A DNA stretch of 12,554 nucleotides, from the NCBI GenBank assembly GCA_035715725.1, contig DASTKT010000011.1, positions 1-12,554 on the forward strand, written 5' to 3'. Numbering within the stretch: the stretch's first letter is position 1; every line of letters starts with the position of its first letter. This stretch comes from JADGGV01 sp035715725. Lineage in GTDB: Bacteria; Gemmatimonadota; Gemmatimonadetes; Longimicrobiales; RSA9. Of this stretch, positions 6,255-11,969 are shown one piece after another. Position numbers and translations under genes: made by a program. Under the pieces are notes generated by a model. That model had not been told where the DNA came from and did not search any database. It worked only from the letters and a program-made list of their open reading frames with translations.

Positions 6255-7112
6255 ATGCCGGCGCTGAGCCGCGCGCGGGTGCGGCGCCTGCTGACGAGCC
6301 GCCGCCGAGATGACGTTTCACCCGATGCGGGTGCCCCGCGTCACCGCTGGCCGCTGCTGCACCTCGCCGCGAATGCGCTCGGCCTCTCCCTGCGGATCGT
6401 GCCCCGCCGCCACCGGTTCGGCGCCGCCTCGCTCGTGGCGCGCGCGCTCCGGCCGCTCCTGGCCCGGACGACGCTGTACCGCGAGCAGCTCCGGCACCGG
6501 GTGGACTCGCTCCCGGAGATCGCGCTCTTCCGCGTGCTGGACGCGCTCACCCGCACCGGAACACGCTTCGATCCCGTGATGACCATCGACGGCGGCGAGG
6601 CGCTCCAGGCTGCCCTTCAGTCGGGGCGGGGCGTCCTCGTCGTCGCACCGCACGCCATGCTGACCACCTTGATCGTGCGCCGGCTGCACGACATGGGCTG
6701 CGCCCCGGAGGTCGTCTCCGCCGACCCCGGGATGCGCATCGACGGCACCCGGCTCCCGGCGCGCACCATCCAGCCGTCGCCCGCCTTCCTGCTCGCCGTC
6801 CGGAGCCGGCTGCGTGCCGGCGGCGTCGTGTGCGCCATGATCGATCGGGGGGAGCCCAGCGAGGGGAGGACGGTCGAGTTCGCGACCCCCGGCGGACCCG
6901 TGCTCGTCGCCGATGCGCTCGTCCGCCTCGCCGTGCGCTGCGGCGCGCGGGTCGTCTTCACGACGTTCCGGCTCGACGAGCGCGGTCGGGTCGTGGCCGC
7001 CCTCGCGTCTCCCGACGCCGCCTCGAGCGGCTCGCCGGAGGCGATCCTCGGCGATTTCGCCGCGTTCGTCCGCACCCACGTCGCGCGGATCGCGGCCCGC
7101 GTCGTACGATGA
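6255..7112 (+). CDS. Lipid A acyltransferase-like (HtrB/LpxL-type LPLAT) protein, 285 aa
   Basis: The layout follows the lysophospholipid/lipid A acyltransferase superfamily: helical N-terminus (RWPLLHLAANALGLSLRIVPRRHRFGAASLVARAL), catalytic block GVLVVAPHAMLTTLIVRRL (126-144), and IDRGEPSEGRTVEFATPGGPVLVADALVRLAVRCGARVV (196-234), which matches the acceptor-site part. In active members the motif is HX4D/E; here H133 is present but the fifth following residue is Thr138. Catalysis is therefore doubtful or altered. ATG 6255 is the only sensible start after the promoter-like element, but its ribosome binding site is poor (GAGGA is about 16 bases upstream). The stop overlaps an in-frame ATG of the next gene in ATGA, which suggests one transcript. 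Confidence 0.7.
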   Translation: MPALSRARVRRLLTSRRRDDVSPDAGAPRHRWPLLHLAANALGLSLRIVPRRHRFGAASLVARALRPLLARTTLYREQLRHRVDSLPEIALFRVLDALTRTGTRFDPVMTIDGGEALQAALQSGRGVLVVAPHAMLTTLIVRRLHDMGCAPEVVSADPGMRIDGTRLPARTIQPSPAFLLAVRSRLRAGGVVCAMIDRGEPSEGRTVEFATPGGPVLVADALVRLAVRCGARVVFTTFRLDERGRVVAALASPDAASSGSPEAILGDFAAFVRTHVARIAARVVR

Positions 7113-7153
7113 ATAGCTTCGGTTCGCCTGAACGCCTGCAACGGAGTCTCGAC

Positions 7154-7900
7154 ATGTACGGACTGATCGGCCGGATCCGCGCGGTCCCCGGCCAGCGCGA
7201 CGCCCTCGCCAGCGTCCTGACCGAGGGCACCGGCGGGATGCCCGGCTGCCTCAGCTACGTCGTCGCCAACGACCCGAGCGACCCCGACGCGCTCTGGGTC
7301 ACCGAGGTCTGGGACGACCAGCAGAGCCACCGCGCGTCGCTCTCCCTCCCGTCCGTCCAGCAGGCCATCGCCCGCGGCCGCCCACTCATCGCCGGCTTCG
7401 CCGAGCGCTTCGAGACCGCGCCCCTCGGCGGCCAGGGGCTGCCGACGCCGCCCGACGCAGGCGACGAGGCCGCCGTCCGCGCGCTCCTCGACCGCGTCCT
7501 CGCCGGCTGGAACGCCCTCGACGGCGACGCCATGGCCGCCCCCTTCGCCCCCGACGCCGACGTCGTCGGCTTCGACGGCAGCGTCATGCGCGGCCAGGGC
7601 GAGGTGGCCGCCACGATGAAGCAGGTCTTCGCCGACCACAAACCCGGCCGCTGGGTCACGATCGTCCGCGACGTGCGCTTCCCCGCGCCCGGCGTCGCCC
7701 TCCTCCGCACCGCCAGCGGCTGGATCCACGACCCCGCCGCCGAATCGTTCCCCCAGGCCGTGCAGACGCTCGTCGCCGTGAAGAGCGGCGGCGAGTGGCG
7801 CATCACGCTCCTCCAGGCTACGCCCGCCGAGTTCCACGGCCGCCCGGAGCTGGCGGAAGCGATGCGGGCGGAGCTGCGCGGCGCCGCCGCGGGCGGCTGA
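7154..7900 (+). CDS. ABM monooxygenase domain fused to SnoaL-like (SgcJ/EcaC-type) domain, 248 aa
   Basis: Residues 1-88 (MYGLIGRIRAVPGQRDALAS, GCLSYVVANDPSDPDALWVTEVW) form an antibiotic-biosynthesis-monooxygenase (ABM) dimeric alpha-beta-barrel domain. After a Gly/Pro linker (about 90-103), residues 104-232 (DEAAVRALLDRVLAGWNALDGDAMAAPFAPDADVVGFDG to EWRITLLQATPAEFHG) form a SnoaL-like/DUF4440-type cone fold, as in SgcJ/EcaC proteins. Both domains normally occur as separate small proteins. ATG 7154 is chosen because CGGAG lies at 7142-7146 and the ABM domain starts there. An upstream ATG at 7109 overlaps the previous stop (ATGA) and would add 15 residues. Likely a cytosolic enzyme or binding protein of secondary or detoxification metabolism; substrate unknown. 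Confidence 0.85.
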   Translation: MYGLIGRIRAVPGQRDALASVLTEGTGGMPGCLSYVVANDPSDPDALWVTEVWDDQQSHRASLSLPSVQQAIARGRPLIAGFAERFETAPLGGQGLPTPPDAGDEAAVRALLDRVLAGWNALDGDAMAAPFAPDADVVGFDGSVMRGQGEVAATMKQVFADHKPGRWVTIVRDVRFPAPGVALLRTASGWIHDPAAESFPQAVQTLVAVKSGGEWRITLLQATPAEFHGRPELAEAMRAELRGAAAGG

Positions 7901-8086
7901 GCACGCCGGCTGGCGCGCGAGGAGCGCGTGTTCGCGGGAGTTTCGTCGCGGGCGAACGTGGCGGCGGCGCTGCGCGTGGCGGAGCGATCGGGCCCCGACG
8001 CCACCGTCGTCACGCTGATCGTCGACTCGGAACTCCGCCACCTGAGCACGGACCTCGATCGGCCGGTCCAAGGGAGGTGCCCGTGA
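7901..8086 (+). pseudogene. Remnant of a cysteine synthase C-terminus
   Basis: The frame directly after the TGA at 7898-7900, in the same frame as the upstream gene, reads ARRLAREERVFAGVSSRANV, then ATVVTLIVDSELRHLSTDL, and stops at 8084-8086. This matches the C-terminal 55-60 residues of PLP-dependent cysteine synthase (CysK/CysM family; typical 'ARRLAREEGIFAGISSGAN' and 'DSGLKYLSTD'). The rest of the enzyme, including the PLP lysine region, is absent, and the conserved glycine of SSGAN is Arg. A GTG at 7928 with AGGAG just upstream might allow translation of about 52 residues, but the piece cannot be an active enzyme. Its stop overlaps the DinB start (GTGA). Confidence 0.7.
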
Positions 8087-8649
8087 ATCCGCAGCTCCAA
8101 CGGATCGAGACCGAGTTCCGCGACGCCCGGGCCCGGCTGCACCGCCTCCGGGAGGCGGTGCCGCGCGAGAGCTGGCCGGTGCGCCCCGCGCCGGACCGCT
8201 GGTCGATCGCCGATTGCGTCGAGCACCTGAACCGGACCTCCGAGGCGTTCCTGCCGCTCCTCCACTCCGCGCTCTCGGCGGCGAGCGGGGCGGCCCGGCA
8301 ACCGGAACGCCGCTACCGCCGCGACCCGCTCGGCTTCATGCTCTCCGTCATCATGCCGCCGCCGGTGCGCCTCGTCCGGACGAAGACCTCCAGACCGTTC
8401 GAGCCGACCGCCGTCGCTCCGGCCGCCGAGCTCGTCGAGCGCTTCGACCTACTCCAGGAGGAGCAGCTCCGGTGCCTCCGGGACGCGGACGGACTCCCGC
8501 TGAACGAGATCTCCATCCGGTCGCCGTTCGACGCCCGCGCGCGCTACAACGCGTACTCCTGCTTCGTCATCCTGCCCCGCCACCAGCACCGCCACCTCTG
8601 GCAGGCCGAGCAGGTCGCGCGGGCGCTGCGGGTGCCGGGAAGTAGCTGA
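8083..8649 (+). CDS. DinB superfamily protein, 188 aa
   Basis: The protein has the DinB/YfiT four-helix-bundle pattern: DRWSIADCVEHLNRTSEAFLPLL (38-60) carries the first metal-ligand His48, and LPRHQHRHLWQAEQVARAL (164-182) carries the C-terminal His pair (H167, H171). FDLLQEEQLRCLRDADG forms the third helix. DinB proteins bind a divalent metal; some are thiol-dependent transferases or hydrolases, and this one's substrate is unknown. The GTG start is fixed by GGGAGG at 8072-8077. It overlaps the cysteine synthase remnant by four bases (GTGA), so translation may be coupled to the upstream reading frame. Probable last gene of the acyltransferase-to-DinB transcript. Confidence 0.85.
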   Translation: MNPQLQRIETEFRDARARLHRLREAVPRESWPVRPAPDRWSIADCVEHLNRTSEAFLPLLHSALSAASGAARQPERRYRRDPLGFMLSVIMPPPVRLVRTKTSRPFEPTAVAPAAELVERFDLLQEEQLRCLRDADGLPLNEISIRSPFDARARYNAYSCFVILPRHQHRHLWQAEQVARALRVPGSS

Positions 8650-8676
8650 GCCCGGCGGCTCACGCCGCATCTCAGC
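8645..8676 (+). terminator. Two-part hairpin spanning the DinB stop codon
   Basis: GCTGAG (8645-8650, containing the stop TGA) pairs with CTCAGC (8671-8676). Inside it GCGGC (8655-8659) pairs with GCCGC (8664-8668). A further separated dyad, GGAGGTC/GACCTCC (8707-8713, 8732-8738), lies in the same convergent gap before the minus-strand hydrolase. No T-run; a bidirectional terminator region is plausible but not proven. Confidence 0.35.
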
Positions 8677-8760
8677 GCCGGCGTTCGAGTCGAGGGCGCG
8701 CGGCCGGGAGGTCCGCCCGACCGTGCCGCCCGACCTCCGCGCCTGGATCGAAGGCCGGGG

Positions 8761-8804
8761 GCTGCCCCTCACGGCAAGGCCGCGCTGCCCCTCACGGCAA
8801 GGCC
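8761..8804. repeat. 23-bp-period tandem duplication at the 3' end of the hydrolase gene
   Basis: An identical 21-base unit occurs at 8761-8781 and 8784-8804. It covers the last codons and the stop of the minus-strand hydrolase. Because the period is 23, the two copies lie in different frames. The original frame stops at 8792 and the frame-shifted one at 8769, both after the codons Ala-Leu-Pro. Confidence 0.85.
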
Positions 8805-9518
8805 ACGTAGTCGCGCAGGAACGCCCGCACCAGCGCCCACGACTCCCCCGCCGCCTCCGGATCGTAGGCGGCCTGCGCGTCGCTGAAGAAGCTGTGGCCG
8901 GCCTGGGAGAAGACGACCGCTGACGTGGCGCTTCCCCTCGGCGCGCAGCGCGTCCTCCACCGCCCGGTACTGCTCCGGCGGGATGCCCGCGTCGGCACCG
9001 CCCCAGAAGAGGAGCTGCGGGCCCGAGAGCGCGCCCGCGCGGTCCAGCAGCGCCGGTGCGATCCCGCCGCCGTAGTAGGAGATGGACGCCGCCAGCGGCA
9101 GCGTCGCGTTCGCCAGGAACGCCGCGCGCCCGCCCATGCAGAAGCCCACCGCCGCGATCCTGTCCCCTCGCACGGAATCCTGGCCGCGCAGCCACTCGAA
9201 CGCCGCCCGCAGGTCCGCCGTCAGCCCTTCCGTCGTCAGGGACCGCACCTGGGCCAGCGCCGTCTCCCGGTCGTCGTAGCTCCCGTCGAACCCGGGAGCC
9301 GTTCGGTGGAACAGCTCCGGCGCGATGGCGACGAACCCCGCCGCCGCGAAGCGCCCCGCCACGTCCCGGATGTGCGCGTTCACGCCGAACGCCGCCTGGA
9401 GCACCAGGATCCCCGCGTACCGCGGCGGCGTCTCCGGGCGCGCGACGAACGCGCGCATCGTCGTCCCGTCCTCGACCTCCAGCTCCACGTACCCATCCGG
9501 CTCGCCGTCTCGACTCAT
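8792..9518 (-). pseudogene. Dienelactone hydrolase family protein, frameshifted
   Basis: Residues 1-200 form an alpha/beta hydrolase of the dienelactone hydrolase family: GILVLQAAFGVNAHIRDVAGRFAAAGFVAIAPELF (36-70), nucleophile motif GFCMGG with Cys127, and FWGGADAGIPPE with the acid Asp176. After KRHVS the reading continues only in another frame (AVVFSQAGHSFFSDAQAAYDPEAAG to DYVALP), which carries the catalytic His of AGHSFF. The shift lies at about 8917-8921 and behaves as one extra base. Unrepaired, the gene reads to 8769 with a meaningless tail and no His. In addition, the usual QE.FGVN glutamate (Glu36 in classical DLH) is Ala here. ATG 9518 has a GGGAGA site. Either a decayed gene or an assembly indel. 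Confidence 0.8.
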
Positions 9519-9670
9519 CGCGGATCTCCCGGGTTCCCCTGCTGCGCCCTCGCTGCGCCCTGGATCCGGCTACGGTAGATTCGGACCCGCGTCCCGGCAA
9601 CGTGCGCCCGTGGCCACGGCGGCTTCGCGCGTCAGAGTCAGCGGTCGCGTGCACACGCAGGGTCGATCGG

Positions 9671-9696
9671 CTCTTCCCCTCCCAGGGGAGGAGAGG
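9671..9696 (+). promoter_or_regulatory. Hairpin that hides the ribosome binding site of the membrane-protein gene
   Basis: CTCTTCCCCT (9671-9680) pairs with AGGGGAGGAG (9684-9693) around a CCC loop: ten pairs, one of them G-T. The 3' arm is the purine-rich ribosome binding site (GGGGAGGAGAGG, 9685-9696), ending five bases before the ATG at 9702. If formed, the stem would block translation initiation. A -10-like TAGATT lies at 9576-9581, giving a leader of roughly 120 bases. Structure is seen; regulation is inferred. Confidence 0.45.
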
Positions 9697-9701
9697 CACC
9701 C

Positions 9702-10133
9702 ATGAGGACACGAACCCAGCGCACGCGTCTCCCGGCCCTTCTCGCCGCCTGTCCGGCCTGCACCGCCGCGGCGGCTCTCTTCCTCGTGCCCGGCGTTCCG
9801 GGATTCTTCGTGGCGCCGAGCCCGGCGGAGGCGCTCGTGGACGCAGGGGTGCTCGGGCTGGTCCTCCTGGCGCCGGTGCTGGTTCGGGTGGAGAGCCCGC
9901 GCCATCTCTGGCGCCGGAGATATCCGCTCGCCGGCGTCGTCCTCGGCGCGATCGCGGCGTGGGATCTCCTGACCGCGACGGTCGTCCGTCGGCGGGAGCT
10001 CTTCTCGGAGTGGCGGCTCGTGTACGGCTCCGGGGTGGTCACGATCGCGCTGCTATATCTGCTCCAGGCTCTGCTGGCGTCGTGGGTCCGGGGCCTCGGC
10101 ACCGGCCGCCCGGAGTCGGAGCCGCCCTCCTAG
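9702..10133 (+). CDS. Four-helix membrane protein of unknown function, 143 aa
   Basis: Four hydrophobic segments are visible at about residues 10-36, 45-62, 74-95 and 108-129, separated by short Arg-rich loops (HLWRRRY, VRRREL). Positive charges at the N-terminus suggest it faces the cytoplasm, and the C-terminus is a short polar tail. A CPAC pair occurs at 17-20 in the first helix. No family recognised. The start is fixed by the purine-rich site just upstream, which is held in a hairpin. The next gene begins 12 bases after its stop, so the two are probably one operon and may work together in the membrane. Confidence 0.7.
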   Translation: MRTRTQRTRLPALLAACPACTAAAALFLVPGVPGFFVAPSPAEALVDAGVLGLVLLAPVLVRVESPRHLWRRRYPLAGVVLGAIAAWDLLTATVVRRRELFSEWRLVYGSGVVTIALLYLLQALLASWVRGLGTGRPESEPPS

Positions 10134-10145
10134 CCGAACGACCCC

Positions 10146-10670
10146 ATGTGGCTCCATCACCTCCTCGCCATCGCGCTGCTGCCGGTCACCGTCGCCGTGC
10201 TCGTCCCGCTCTGGATCGCGCGACGCTACGGCATCGCGTTCGGGCTGGCCGATCGTCCCGTCGGGCTCCTGATCCAGCTCGCGGGCGGAGCCCTGCTCGC
10301 GATCGGGCTCGCGCTCTTCCTCGCCTCGCTGCGTCGCTTCGTCAGCGACGGAAAGGGCACGCTGGCGCCGTGGGATCCGCCGCGCCGGCTGGTCGTGCGC
10401 GGACCGTACCGCTACGTGCGCAACCCGATGATCTCCGGCGTGCTGCTCGTGCTCCTCGGCGAGGCGCTCGTGCTGCTCTCGGGGCCGCACCTCGTCTGGG
10501 CGCTGATCTTCGCGGGTGTGAACCTCGTCTACATCCCGCTGCTGGAGGAGCCTCCGCTGCGGCGACGGTTCGGCGAGGCGTACGTCGAGTACTGCCGCCA
10601 TGTGCCCCGGCTCCTGCCCCGCCTCCGGCCGTGGACGCCGAATGGCGAGGACGGGCCCGGACCGGCCTGA
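10146..10670 (+). CDS. Isoprenylcysteine carboxyl methyltransferase (ICMT)-family integral membrane protein, 174 aa
   Basis: The C-terminal half carries the ICMT/phospholipid methyltransferase signature: LVVRGPYRYVRNPMISGVLL (82-101), then EEPPLRRRFGEAYVEYCRHVPRLLPR (134-159). Those blocks contain the RGPYRYVRNPM motif and the EEP...RFG.AY..Y...V acid/arginine motif that binds S-adenosylmethionine in this superfamily. Hydrophobic segments at about 5-24, 40-60, 96-112 and 116-133 make it an inner-membrane protein. Bacterial members methylate small molecules or have unknown substrates; prenylated proteins are not implied. There is no clear ribosome binding site before the ATG, so translation may be coupled to the upstream gene, 12 bases away. 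Confidence 0.85.
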   Translation: MWLHHLLAIALLPVTVAVLVPLWIARRYGIAFGLADRPVGLLIQLAGGALLAIGLALFLASLRRFVSDGKGTLAPWDPPRRLVVRGPYRYVRNPMISGVLLVLLGEALVLLSGPHLVWALIFAGVNLVYIPLLEEPPLRRRFGEAYVEYCRHVPRLLPRLRPWTPNGEDGPGPA

Positions 10671-10861
10671 CGGCATCACGAACACCCCGGCGGCGCCCGC
10701 GCCGCCGGCGGCCGGACGCACCCGCACCGCACCCGGACGACGCCTCCTTCCTGAACCGCTGCCGGAGCGCCGCGACCGACCGCACGGAATCGCCGCCGCG
10801 AGCGCCGCACGCACCGGCCTCGAGGCGACGCTTGCCGCGCTGCCGGCAACCGGTGCCGTGA

Positions 10862-10901
10862 ACGCCGCAAGGACGGCCGGGGGAGCGCGTCCTTGCGGTG
10901 T
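10862..10901. repeat. 13-bp intergenic hairpin built on CCGCAAGGAC
   Basis: CCGCAAGGAC (10865-10874) pairs perfectly with GTCCTTGCGG (10889-10898). Three further outer pairs, one a G-T, extend the arms to 10862-10874 and 10889-10901, with a 14-nt loop. The CGCAAGGAC word recalls dispersed intergenic palindromes of many soil bacteria. It lies nearly 200 bases after the ICMT-family stop, far for a terminator. A REP-like element or bidirectional terminator is possible. Confidence 0.5.
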
Positions 10902-11028
10902 CCACGGCGATAATTCCCGCGAAGGCCGCAAGCACGTGCAGGGGAGTGCATGGTTGCGGGGTTGACGGCAATCCGGGCTGGCGTGCCGTTCGATCACTCC
11001 GCCGAGGCGGTCGCCGCGATCCCGGAGG

Positions 11029-11091
11029 ATCGCAGCGAGCCGCTTCGCCGAAGACGTCGCGCTCTTCGGCTACGAGCTCGGCAGCGAGTGA
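11029..11091 (+). pseudogene. Possible short gene tail, sulfotransferase-like
   Basis: The frame reads IAASRFAEDVALFGYELGSE and then TGA at 11089-11091. The pattern 'RFAEDVALFGYE' resembles the extreme C-terminus of bacterial sulfotransferase-family proteins ('RYAEDFRLFGY'). The sequence upstream in the same frame is Arg/Pro-rich and shows no homology, so at most about 21 residues remain. Such a short match may be chance. Confidence 0.2.
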
Positions 11092-11097
11092 GTCGCG

Positions 11098-11583
11098 TCA
11101 GGCGGCCGCGAGGTACGCCGGCAGCCGCTTCTGCAGCTGCCCCGCCCACCCCTTGCTGTTGCCGAGGAACGCCGTCGCGCGCCGCGCCTCGGGGAGCGCG
11201 GCGAACCCCGACTCCACGACCCGCAGCAGCGTGCCGCCGTCCGCCGCGTCCTCGAGCGTGAACGTGACCAGCGTGCGCGGCTCCGCCGAGTAGTCGACGC
11301 CCGGCTCGATCGCGGCCGGGTGCCAGCGCCAGGAGAAGCGCCGCTCCGGGACCAGCTCCTCGATCAGCAGGTCCATCACGACGTGCTCGTAGCCGGGGCT
11401 GGTGATGTGCCCCGTCACCCGGGCGCCCGGGGCGATGGTCGAGCCGGCCAGGTTCGCACCGAACCACGCGCCCAGCTCGTCGGCGTTCGTCAGCGCGCGC
11501 CAAACGCGGGCGCGGGGGGCGTCCAGCACGACCTGCTCCTCGATCCGGTCGCTGCTGCTCGTCGGGGTCGTCGTCATCGTCAC
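11098..11583 (-). CDS. SRPBCC/AHSA1 (activator of Hsp90 ATPase homologue-like) protein, 161 aa
   Basis: The AHSA1-type SRPBCC fold is clear: DRIEEQVVLDAPRARVWRALTNADELGAWFG (12-42), a middle of strands (APGARVTGHITSPGYE, RFSWRWHP), and the ending GGTLLRVVESGFAALPE (116-132) with GNSKGWAGQLQKRLPAYL (141-158). These proteins bind hydrophobic ligands and are very often encoded directly after an ArsR-family repressor, as here: 21 bases separate the two genes. The GTG at 11583 fits a GGAGAG site about six bases upstream; ATG 11577 is an alternative two codons later. Soluble and cytosolic; ligand unknown. Confidence 0.9.
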   Translation of the reverse strand: MTMTTTPTSSSDRIEEQVVLDAPRARVWRALTNADELGAWFGANLAGSTIAPGARVTGHITSPGYEHVVMDLLIEELVPERRFSWRWHPAAIEPGVDYSAEPRTLVTFTLEDAADGGTLLRVVESGFAALPEARRATAFLGNSKGWAGQLQKRLPAYLAAA

Positions 11584-11604
11584 GTCTCACTCTCCGGTGT
11601 ATGG

Positions 11605-11913
11605 TCAGCCACCATCGGCCAGGTGGCGCTGGAGCGCGGCCAGCTTGCCGCGCCAGAACTTCCGGTACGGCTCGAGCCACGCGTCCACCTCCGCGAGCGG
11701 CTCGGCGCGCAGGCTGTAGATCCGGCGCTGCGCGTCCACGCGCGCCTCGACGAGGCCGGCGTCCCGGAGCACCCGCAGGTGCTTCGACACCGCCGGCTGG
11801 CTCATCCCGAGCGCATCCACGAGCTCGCCCACCGTGCGCTCCCGCTCTCGCAGCAGGTCGAGCACGCGGCGGCGATTCGGCTCGGCGAGGATCTCGAACA
11901 GCGCGGTCGTCAT
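11605..11913 (-). CDS. ArsR-family transcriptional repressor, 102 aa
   Basis: The compact winged helix-turn-helix runs from FEILAEPNRRRVLDLLRER (6-24) through TVGELVDALGMSQPAVSKHLRVLRDAGLV (27-55), whose recognition helix is about 38-50, to the wing VEARVDAQRRIYSLR (55-69). It has no cysteines, so the metal site of ArsR/SmtB (ELCVCDL) is absent. It belongs to the non-metal group that pairs with AHSA1/SRPBCC proteins. The C-terminal helix (WLEPYRKFWRGKLAALQRHL) likely dimerises. The ATG lies only six bases after a -10-like hexamer, so the mRNA is probably leaderless. Autoregulation through the inverted repeat upstream is likely. Confidence 0.92.
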   Translation of the reverse strand: MTTALFEILAEPNRRRVLDLLRERERTVGELVDALGMSQPAVSKHLRVLRDAGLVEARVDAQRRIYSLRAEPLAEVDAWLEPYRKFWRGKLAALQRHLADGG

Positions 11914-11919
11914 GGGCCT

Positions 11920-11960
11920 AATATGCCACGGGCGTTATATGCCTGTCAAGGCATGCTAAC
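11920..11960 (-). promoter_or_regulatory. arsR promoter embedded in an inverted-repeat operator
   Basis: On the minus strand a perfect -35 TTGACA (11949-11944) is followed after 18 bases by CATATT (11925-11920), a four-of-six -10 match, six bases before the ATG. The -35 hexamer occupies exactly the 6-bp centre of a near-perfect dyad on the plus strand: GTTATATGCC (11934-11943) and GGCATGCTAAC (11950-11960), with one extra base in one arm. A further TATGCC copy sits at 11922-11927. A dimeric ArsR protein bound here would cover the promoter. Confidence 0.65.
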
Positions 11961-11969
11961 GCCAACGCC

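Larger units (their letters stand above)
10671..11097. other. Gene-free stretch with a large hairpin
   Basis: No credible complete gene is present between the ICMT-family gene and the convergent SRPBCC gene. The open frames here are Arg/Ala/Pro-rich shadows. The stretch holds the hairpin at 10862-10901, a locally AT-richer patch (GATAATTCC near 10909-10917), and near its right end a short reading that might be a gene tail (11029-11091). Confidence 0.45.

Noticed and set aside
6166..6267. 33-codon leader frame (ATG at 6166) before the acyltransferase
   Set aside because: Poor ribosome binding site and Arg-rich peptide; its stop overlaps the acyltransferase start region, but nothing else supports it.
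9056..10861. 601-aa plus-strand frame
   Set aside because: Spans antisense of the hydrolase and two plus-strand membrane-protein genes in another frame; Arg/Pro/Ala composition with no domains.
10950..11261. 103-aa plus-strand frame starting in the gene-free stretch
   Set aside because: Its second half is antisense to the AHSA1 gene and is Arg/Pro/Ala-rich; the first part shows no family pattern.
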